Virus record (IMG/VR): IMGVR_UViG_3300022843_000009
Location: 1 to 64,000 of that record
Length of the DNA stretch: 64,000 bases
Origin: a virus
Direction: 5' to 3' (one strand)
Shown here one piece after another: positions 58,258 through 64,000 of the stretch. Positions within the stretch are counted from its first letter, which is position 1. Each line of letters opens with the position of its first letter. The position numbers and the translations under genes were made by a program. Below the pieces are notes generated by a model. It was not told the DNA's origin, made no database searches, and was given only the letters and a program-made list of their open reading frames with translations.

Positions 58258-58872
58258 TTAGTTGTCAAACCAGAAAACAATTCGGTACTCCAAATCTTTT
58301 TTTTCATTTGACCTATTATCGTATCTAAAAACTTCTTCTTTTCTTTGCTCCATCGCCTCAATCAGGCCTTTGAGAGTATCTCTTTGAGATTCCCACTTTC
58401 TAAAAATTTGGCTTGGTGCGTTTCCACCGTGCCACCAAAATTTAGGCATTTCTCCCGCATCTACTCGTGCTGCATCGTCTGGCGACATAAACCCAGAGTA
58501 TTTAGTCTCTTTCTGGTTTTTTCTGTATTCTTTTAGCTCTGCCAAAGTTAACCAGGAATGCGAATGACCATCACCGCCCCAATACTCTTGTTGTTCCATG
58601 ATGTACGCACAACAATCGCTAGGAATGCCTTTGGGTTCGCATATAAAATTATTATCCCTTTCGTTTCTGACGTTGGCCAAGACTCCGAACAAATCGTAAT
58701 TCCTTCCTCCGCAGACCTCGACAACATTAAACTGGCTTTCACCTTCTTCGTTATCTCTCTCGAAGTATTTATTCATCGTGAACAGGTCACAATTTTCCCA
58801 AACTTCTTTGTCTTCATCCATTGCTGGCCGTTGTGGCTTGCGCTCTGAAAACATGTGAATATCACATCCCAT
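58258..58872 (-). CDS. Phage protein of the MGCDIHM family (204 aa)
   Basis: MGCDIHMFSERKPQRPAMDE and WGGDGHSHSWLTLAELKEYR are a conserved phage pattern with two HxH pairs that could bind a metal. Function uncharacterised. Promoter motif upstream (58893-58922). Confidence 0.72.
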   Translation of the reverse strand: MGCDIHMFSERKPQRPAMDEDKEVWENCDLFTMNKYFERDNEEGESQFNVVEVCGGRNYDLFGVLANVRNERDNNFICEPKGIPSDCCAYIMEQQEYWGGDGHSHSWLTLAELKEYRKNQKETKYSGFMSPDDAARVDAGEMPKFWWHGGNAPSQIFRKWESQRDTLKGLIEAMEQRKEEVFRYDNRSNEKKDLEYRIVFWFDN

Positions 58873-58917
58873 TGCTATTGTTTTTAATGCTCAATATACG
58901 CAAGAAATTGAATTAAG

Positions 58918-59856
58918 TTACATTCCAAAATGAGTCTCCATTGAAGATTGACAAATCATAAGCAAACCACACTGGTATTCAACTTGGCTATCAAACCCTT
59001 CTTTCACTAGCTTGTTTTGACTAATAGTCATTTCAGCCTTGAAATCCTCGTAATTGTCATGATTCCTCCACGCATCAATGTAGCCTTGCATTGCAGATTG
59101 AATCATATCAGCCAAAGTATATCCTCGTTTGTGCACCATCCATTCTGAGGGTGACCAAAACTGGACACCTTTTCTGTCTTCACGGAACGAGTAGTATAAT
59201 CGCTTATAAACCTCTCCATCTCGGTTTTTTTGCTGGAATTCTAAGTAGCGTTCGTTTGCTTTCTTATCGAAAGTCAAGTGCAAGTGAGCATCAACCAATT
59301 GCATTGCTTCTTGAGAACCTGCAAAATCCTCTTCCTTGGTTACCATGCCAATAACGAACACTGTTCCCCCAGTTTCTTTCGCCCATTTAAGAAGCATACG
59401 AACCGCCTCTACTTCGCGCTCTAATTTTCCGCCTGGAATATCAGATGCAGCAGTTTGAAGTGAGTCCACAATGATGAACTCTGTTTTGTTTTCTTTTGTC
59501 AATTCCAAAAAAGAGACAAGCGTAGGAATGCTTCTCTCGTCGTCCAAATGAGCATTAGCATGGAAGTCCATGTTTTGATTACGAGAGCGCACTTTACCTG
59601 CGCTAGACTCTCTTTGATATTGTGCGGACTTCATGCTTTTAAGCTCACATTGTAGTTGAGTAAATAGTGTGGTTTTGCCTGCCCCTGAGGAGCCAGTTAC
59701 AAAATACACTTGCTCTTTAACGATTCCTCCATCAAACGAAAATAAATCATTAAGAAGATTGTGTTCTGTGAGAAAAACTTGTAAAGGAATGTCTATCACT
59801 TTGGTAGACGGCGTCAACTGTGGTTTTAATTGGTCTGCTAAGTCTTGTTCTTCCAT
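58918..59856 (-). CDS. RecA/RadA-fold ATPase
   Basis: 312 residues from the ATG at 59856; the upstream ATG overlaps the promoter. Walker A VTGSSGAGKTTLF (~50) and Walker B EFIIVDSLQT (~140), then FVIGMVTKEEDFAGSQ, the arrangement of RecA/DnaB/RadA-like proteins. The C-terminal ~100 residues are a separate helical domain. DNA-repair or helicase-loading role is likely. Promoter motif at 59884-59913. Confidence 0.82.
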   Translation of the reverse strand: MEEQDLADQLKPQLTPSTKVIDIPLQVFLTEHNLLNDLFSFDGGIVKEQVYFVTGSSGAGKTTLFTQLQCELKSMKSAQYQRESSAGKVRSRNQNMDFHANAHLDDERSIPTLVSFLELTKENKTEFIIVDSLQTAASDIPGGKLEREVEAVRMLLKWAKETGGTVFVIGMVTKEEDFAGSQEAMQLVDAHLHLTFDKKANERYLEFQQKNRDGEVYKRLYYSFREDRKGVQFWSPSEWMVHKRGYTLADMIQSAMQGYIDAWRNHDNYEDFKAEMTISQNKLVKEGFDSQVEYQCGLLMICQSSMETHFGM

Positions 59857-59913
59857 GATTATATTTATATAGTGCTCATTCACAGTATACGGTGAGAATT
59901 TAAAAAGGTTACA

Positions 59914-60465
59914 TTAGGCTTCTGTGATATGCTCTGTGGTGAATAAATATCTCACTTTCTGATTTTTCCAGTAGGCTAATTTTTCATCCTGGGCCTGGCG
60001 TGTGATGTTGATTTTCGTTAGGAATCCCATGCAATCATCCTCTAAGGCAAATCCTGCATAGATAGACTTAGGGTGTTCGGGAAGGAATATACAAAACATA
60101 TCGAATTCCAAAACGTCTGAGCCGTTGGCTCCTTTGGCTTCTTGAAGTTGCTCTGCTACAATCTTTTCTCGGTCGTAATCGTTTACGTCATTGTTAGACA
60201 TGTAATTCCAAGCAGTCTTTACACCTTCTGGGAGGTCTACTACTCTCGTTCCGTCTACTCTGTACCAGATTATTCCGTAATCCGTTAACAGTCTCAACTG
60301 GTCCTTATCGACTCTATCCACGATTAGAATCCAGGTCTTCTTAGTTTTGTTTGGCGCTCCTCTTGTTGCTCTTATAACGGAGCCATCGGAAAACAACTTG
60401 CTTCGCTCTGGGCGAACTTTCTTCAGGGCCCTATCGCGCCACCATTTTGTTGAAAATATCCGCAT
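59914..60465 (-). CDS. Hypothetical phage protein (183 aa)
   Basis: MRIFSTKWWRDRALKKVRPE and later FDMFCIFLPEHPKSIYAGFA, FEED-like acidic middle. Adjacent to the next gene with a 1-bp overlap. No family recognised. Confidence 0.6.
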   Translation of the reverse strand: MRIFSTKWWRDRALKKVRPERSKLFSDGSVIRATRGAPNKTKKTWILIVDRVDKDQLRLLTDYGIIWYRVDGTRVVDLPEGVKTAWNYMSNNDVNDYDREKIVAEQLQEAKGANGSDVLEFDMFCIFLPEHPKSIYAGFALEDDCMGFLTKINITRQAQDEKLAYWKNQKVRYLFTTEHITEA

Positions 60466-61247
60466 TATGCTTTCTGAGGTTTAGGGAGAACAATAGTTTG
60501 AATGAATTTAAATGGGGTGTTGGTTGTCGATTCCCAAGAGATAATGTCTCCTATGTCTCTGCTTCCTTCGTAAAGTGGGTAGTCAAACGCAGCATAGTTG
60601 GTTGCATCTTTAGGCTTCACCTCTTGACCAGTGTTCCATTTGTATTTTTTGATTCCATGCTCAATCTTGAGCGAGATGGTGTCTAGCTTAGGGAACAGCT
60701 CGTCGAACTGCTTTTTGCTCAAGAATTCCTCCTGGCCTTCAATCCTAACTCCAACTAACCCGTTGAAGTTATCATCCCAATCTTTATCTGATTTTCTCTC
60801 AAAAACAAAGTCCACTATTGGAACTTCTTGTTGATGCAGGTCCCAGTAGAGCCTAAAGGTTTTTTGAAATGAGTCGTTTTGGTCCAAGTGAATCATTGTC
60901 CAAATTAAGCTTTCGATGTGGCCGTCAATATGCTCGTCAATGACTGCTCTTGTTCTTCCTTTCTTTTTCCCTTCCACATCTGGAACTGGAACTTCTTTAG
61001 TTCGTACAAAACAGCTAAAAATATCTCCTTGGCGCAATCCTTTGTGGAAGCCTTGAAATGCGTCTTCTGAGTTTTCCCAGTGCCCTGGTTCTGGTTTCAT
61101 GTAACAGGAGAGCATCTTATTGAAATTGGCCTCACCCATCATTTTCATGAATGTGCCCCACACACCAATTATGTCATGCGCATGCGCATCTGAATGATGG
61201 TTCATTTCATCTTCTATGCGCTTTTGAAACTTTTTGTATAAACTCAT
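60465..61247 (-). CDS. Hypothetical phage protein (260 aa)
   Basis: MSLYKKFQKRIEDEMNHHSD, then a HAHDIIGVWGTFMKMMGEAN segment; helical with a GLVGVRIEGQEEF strand. Its stop overlaps the preceding gene. Function unknown. Confidence 0.6.
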   Translation of the reverse strand: MSLYKKFQKRIEDEMNHHSDAHAHDIIGVWGTFMKMMGEANFNKMLSCYMKPEPGHWENSEDAFQGFHKGLRQGDIFSCFVRTKEVPVPDVEGKKKGRTRAVIDEHIDGHIESLIWTMIHLDQNDSFQKTFRLYWDLHQQEVPIVDFVFERKSDKDWDDNFNGLVGVRIEGQEEFLSKKQFDELFPKLDTISLKIEHGIKKYKWNTGQEVKPKDATNYAAFDYPLYEGSRDIGDIISWESTTNTPFKFIQTIVLPKPQKA

Positions 61248-61291
61248 AAGACTGATTTATTATCAATATACGAGCCTCAGCTTAAAAAGTT

Positions 61292-61600
61292 TCACCTTTT
61301 CTTGTTAGCGTCCATCTCTTCCCATGTTATTAGCCTTTCTGTATCTGGCTGGTCCACCATCTCAATCATATTAAGACGTTCTGAAATTCTAATCATCTGA
61401 CTCACGTGCCCTAGGTCATCGTAGAACTTTTTGCAACAAACCCCTTCTTTTCCTTCCCCTGTCATGTCTTTATGGCAAGTGAAATACGTTTGCTCTTTTA
61501 CACATGTTTGAATGATTTCACTAGCTCGTTCTGGAGAGACAATTCTGTTTTTTGTGAGCAAGCAGTTTTTGCACGGACGTTTGTATACTTTGAATCCCAT
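61292..61600 (-). CDS. Cys-rich small protein (102 aa)
   Basis: MGFKVYKRPCKNCLLTKNRI and GKEGVCCKKFYDDLG contain CxxC pairs that suggest a zinc-binding or redox mini-domain. Located between two other small genes. Function unknown. Confidence 0.6.
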   Translation of the reverse strand: MGFKVYKRPCKNCLLTKNRIVSPERASEIIQTCVKEQTYFTCHKDMTGEGKEGVCCKKFYDDLGHVSQMIRISERLNMIEMVDQPDTERLITWEEMDANKKR

Positions 61601-61604
61601 ATCC

Positions 61605-62039
61605 TTATTTTCCTTTTAGAATGGCCAATTCGTTTTCTAATTGTTTAATCCTGGATTCGTTTCGTGAAAGCTGATGCTTCTCTTCATGCAAATCTGCCGT
61701 GGCAATATCCTCTTGAGTAGATAATCGGAGCACTCCATAGTCAAACATATACCCACTGTGGTCGGAATGATGTTCAATTTTTACGTGGGTTGCTCCTTTG
61801 GATTTAAAGTCAGCAAGAAGCTTTTCTATTTGTTCAATAGAGACCCACGCCCCTCCTGCAGTTAGGTATCTATTGAGAATCTCACCATCTTTATCAAGGC
61901 GAATCTCACGCTTACAGTAAACGCAATCTGCGCCTGGCTCATTCCAGCCAGGGAGAGACTCTCTGGTTTCGAAATCTAAGTCAGAAATCTCGGTGTCTCC
62001 GAAAATTTGAACTGTCAAACATTTTTCTATATCTCCCAT
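61605..62039 (-). CDS. Hypothetical protein (144 aa)
   Basis: Contains a CVYCKREIRLDKDGEI pair of Cys and an EEKHQLSRNESRIKQLENEL coiled-coil tail; possibly a small zinc-stabilised regulator. Its last base is shared with the first base of the M42 peptidase stop region, so they are cotranscribed. Confidence 0.6.
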   Translation of the reverse strand: MGDIEKCLTVQIFGDTEISDLDFETRESLPGWNEPGADCVYCKREIRLDKDGEILNRYLTAGGAWVSIEQIEKLLADFKSKGATHVKIEHHSDHSGYMFDYGVLRLSTQEDIATADLHEEKHQLSRNESRIKQLENELAILKGK

Positions 62040-63121
62040 TATGACATCTTGTATTTGAAGTCGTGGCCCGCTTTCAATTGAATTAAAAACTCGTACATTG
62101 ATGCGATAACACTTTTTACATCTTCTTTATGTACAGTCTCAACTGTTGTGTGCATGTATTTTAGCGGGAAAGACATTAGAACAGATGCTGTTCCTTCACC
62201 AGCATAAGCAATTGCGTCTGTATCTGTTCCAGTGTGGTTAGAAGACGCTGCTAACTGATACGGGATGGCGTTGCTGTCACAAACCTCTCGAACCATTTTA
62301 AGAAGATTATTTTGAACCGCTGGAGCGATAGTCAACACACCGCCTTGCCCAGCCTCAAACAAGCCTTGTTTTGACGAGTTGTATGCTGGTGACGTGGTTT
62401 CGTGACAAACATCCACTACGAACGCCACATCGGGCTCTATTCGCTTCGCAACCATACCTGCTCCACGCAAACCAATCTCCTCTTGTACGGCGTTCACCAC
62501 ACAAAGCTTAAATGGTAATTCCACATTGTTCTCCTTCAAGAGTCTTGCGACTTCCGCTATTGCAAATCCGCCAATCTTGTTGTCGAGAGCTTTTGCGGTG
62601 AAGTAATCTTTTCCGAGCCTCATGAAGTCCGCTTGGAATGTGATGATGGTTCCTACTTCGATTCCCATTTTCTCGGCATCCTTCTTATTTTTTGCTCCGA
62701 TGTCCACAAAGATGCTTTCCAATGTCGATTCTTTCGCTCGCCCTTTTACATGAATTGCTGGATGACCGAACACTCCTTGAATTTTTCCTTTGGTTCCCCA
62801 TACATCTACTCGCATAGATGGGGCTATTTGAGTATCGCTTCCTCCGTTGCGAATCACTTTAAGATAACCTCGGCTGTCAACTTGTTGAACATACCAAGCA
62901 ATCTCGTCAGCATGGGCCTCAATCATTACTGTGTAATCGGAATCCATATCTCCCATTTCGGCTATGGCGCTTCCATATGTGTCCAGGTAAACATTATCCA
63001 CGTAATCTGAAATGTGTTTTACCCACACTTGCTGTCCACCCATCTGAACTTCAAACCCACTAGGCGAGCATGTGTTCAGGTATTCTTTTAAAAATTTCTT
63101 TTGGAGTTTTATTTTCGTCAT
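62039..63121 (-). CDS. M42-family metallo-aminopeptidase
   Basis: 360 residues, full length for the M42/TET family. Metal ligands and catalytic residues visible in VMIEAHADEIAW (~65), KALDNKIGG (~178), VVNAVQEEIGLRGAG (~210, catalytic Glu pair), VVDVCHETTSP and HTTVETVH near the C-terminus. Deblocks peptides, assembling as a tetrahedral dodecamer. Presumably recycles peptides made by phage or host proteolysis; a phage copy is unusual. Confidence 0.9.
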   Translation of the reverse strand: MTKIKLQKKFLKEYLNTCSPSGFEVQMGGQQVWVKHISDYVDNVYLDTYGSAIAEMGDMDSDYTVMIEAHADEIAWYVQQVDSRGYLKVIRNGGSDTQIAPSMRVDVWGTKGKIQGVFGHPAIHVKGRAKESTLESIFVDIGAKNKKDAEKMGIEVGTIITFQADFMRLGKDYFTAKALDNKIGGFAIAEVARLLKENNVELPFKLCVVNAVQEEIGLRGAGMVAKRIEPDVAFVVDVCHETTSPAYNSSKQGLFEAGQGGVLTIAPAVQNNLLKMVREVCDSNAIPYQLAASSNHTGTDTDAIAYAGEGTASVLMSFPLKYMHTTVETVHKEDVKSVIASMYEFLIQLKAGHDFKYKMS

Positions 63122-63564
63122 TTAGTAAGGTTATTGTTGAGCTCCTTTAAACCATCATCGATGGATTTGAGTAATTCTATATCTTTTGGAGTCTCCTCAG
63201 TCTTGTCGTCTGGGTCCTCTCGGCGAGCCTTATATAGGTTATATCCTTTTACTACAAAATACATTACCAAAGCTACAATTAAAAAGTCAATTGCAACCTC
63301 TATAAACTGTCCATAATTTATCGACACCGCTTCTTTTATGACGTCTCCATTTAGTTTCGTTTCATTCCTTAATGTTAATTGCATATCAGCAAAATTTGCA
63401 TAAGATGTAAACAAAGAGAAAGGAGGCATTATAATGTCTTTGACTAAAGAATTAATTAAGACACTGAATTTCATTCCGACTATGATTCCCACGACCATGT
63501 CTACGAAGTTCGCTTTGAGAGCAAACTTTTTAAATTCGGATACAAACTTTTTAACTGGGGCCAT
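63118..63564 (-). CDS. mscL: Large-conductance mechanosensitive channel
   Basis: 148 residues from the second of two adjacent ATGs. FKKFALKANFVDMVVGIIVG is the MscL TM1 signature, INSLVKDIIMPPF the loop after it, and FLIVALVMYFVVKGYN TM2, with a charged C-terminal helix. Gates under high membrane tension. Phage copies may help lysis or survival of osmotic shock. Four-bp overlap with the next gene. Confidence 0.93.
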   Translation of the reverse strand: MAPVKKFVSEFKKFALKANFVDMVVGIIVGMKFSVLINSLVKDIIMPPFSLFTSYANFADMQLTLRNETKLNGDVIKEAVSINYGQFIEVAIDFLIVALVMYFVVKGYNLYKARREDPDDKTEETPKDIELLKSIDDGLKELNNNLTK

Positions 63565-63911
63565 CATACTGCGTATTCATCGCAGAAATCAAAAGTGAGT
63601 TCAAGCTCTGGGTCTTCCGCTGCTGCGTATTTTGCTTTGAACTGGTTTTCTTCGCAAAAATCAAGAAAGTTTTTGACCAGGTTTGCTGAATCAAACTCTT
63701 GGCCCTTGTCGAACAACCGTCGCACGATTGGGAACATCACCATTGCAGGATTAACTGTTATCGACTTCACCTGTTTAATCATTTTTTCATAGCCTGGAGA
63801 TAGAAGAAAATTCTTCATCGCCTCCATCTTGCTTGTGCATGCTACTTTTTTCGAATCATTGAGATGGTTAAGTAGTCCTGACTTCTCCCATAGCTCCATT
63901 ATTTTATTCAT
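63564..63911 (-). CDS. Hypothetical phage protein (115 aa)
   Basis: MNKIMELWEKSGLLNHLNDS and YEKMIKQVKSITVNPAMVMF, helical with an acidic C-terminus (ELTFDFCDEYAV). Coupled to mscL. No family recognised. Confidence 0.62.
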   Translation of the reverse strand: MNKIMELWEKSGLLNHLNDSKKVACTSKMEAMKNFLLSPGYEKMIKQVKSITVNPAMVMFPIVRRLFDKGQEFDSANLVKNFLDFCEENQFKAKYAAAEDPELELTFDFCDEYAV

Positions 63912-64000
63912 TCCAAGGTGTTTTTTTACAAATTTCTATTACCTTCTTGCATCTATTTACAGAAAACATGCCTATGTGACACAATGCTTTGGGGATTCCC
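63912..64000 (-). other. Start of the next region
   Basis: No complete gene; the sequence after the last start codon shows no clear promoter motif and is cut by the window edge. Confidence 0.4.

Overview
The window reads as part of a very large (jumbo) tailed-phage genome, most likely infecting a Bacteroidota/Flavobacteriia host. Evidence: tightly packed, mostly minus-strand genes with many ATGA-type overlaps; numerous small unrecognised phage-type proteins; a repeat-rich tail-fibre-like end; more than twenty tRNA or tRNA-like genes; and an AT-rich recurrent promoter motif (minus strand: AACyTTTT, about 13 nt, then CGTATATTA) with few Shine-Dalgarno signals. No terminase, capsid, portal or polymerase gene lies in this stretch, so the phage assignment rests on gene style and context.

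Layout. 0-2.2 kb: end of a fibre-like repeat protein, a methyltransferase and a virion-like protein (+ strand). 2.2-4.1 kb: relic of a tyrosyl-tRNA synthetase C-terminus and tRNA cluster 1 (Tyr x2, Ala x2, Asp x3, Pro) with structured linkers. 4.1-22.2 kb: minus-strand accessory genes: DUF3228 protein, ClpB, a BCS1-like AAA+ ATPase, a complete three-gene ABC importer whose binding protein carries an OmpA domain, a PspA-like membrane coiled-coil protein, an alarmone-hydrolase-like HD protein and a ParB-like/2H-phosphoesterase fusion. 22.2-26.3 kb: tRNA cluster 2, a ~550-nt structured non-coding RNA that contains a close copy of the ribosomal GTPase-associated centre, an RNA ligase and a GIY-YIG homing nuclease. 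26.5-33.7 kb: a 27-repeat CRISPR array and a four-gene type I interference module (cas3, cas7-like, cas5-like, cas6) without cas8, cas1 or cas2. 33.7-38.8 kb: RfbC, a bactofilin-like protein and a DNA adenine methyltransferase. 38.9-43.6 kb: a run of small genes, each followed by an imperfect palindrome resembling an integron attC site. 44.3-48.2 kb: a UUA-anticodon (ochre suppressor) tRNA, a dense array of aberrant and miniature tRNA-like RNAs, and three genes with in-frame TAA or TAG codons. 48.2-64 kb: a deoxynucleotidase, a Ro60/TROVE protein with a possible Y-RNA in its 3' UTR, a PrsW-like protease, a ClpC-like unfoldase, a RecA-fold ATPase, an M42 peptidase and MscL.

Themes. (1) Translation control: suppressor tRNA with interrupted genes, tRNAs with expanded anticodon loops or long variable arms, tRNA repair (RNA ligase), peptidyl-tRNA hydrolase, Ro60, and the rRNA-like RNA. 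(2) Envelope and proteostasis: ABC/OmpA importer, PspA-like protein, MscL, PrsW, two Hsp100s. (3) Probable head-packaged effectors: at least seven otherwise unrelated proteins share an N-terminal helix ending in (L/F/V)-x-E, like T4 capsid-targeting sequences; one resembles an ADP-ribosyltransferase. (4) Competition: a compact CRISPR-Cas module. Homology calls are from memory of families; nothing was searched.
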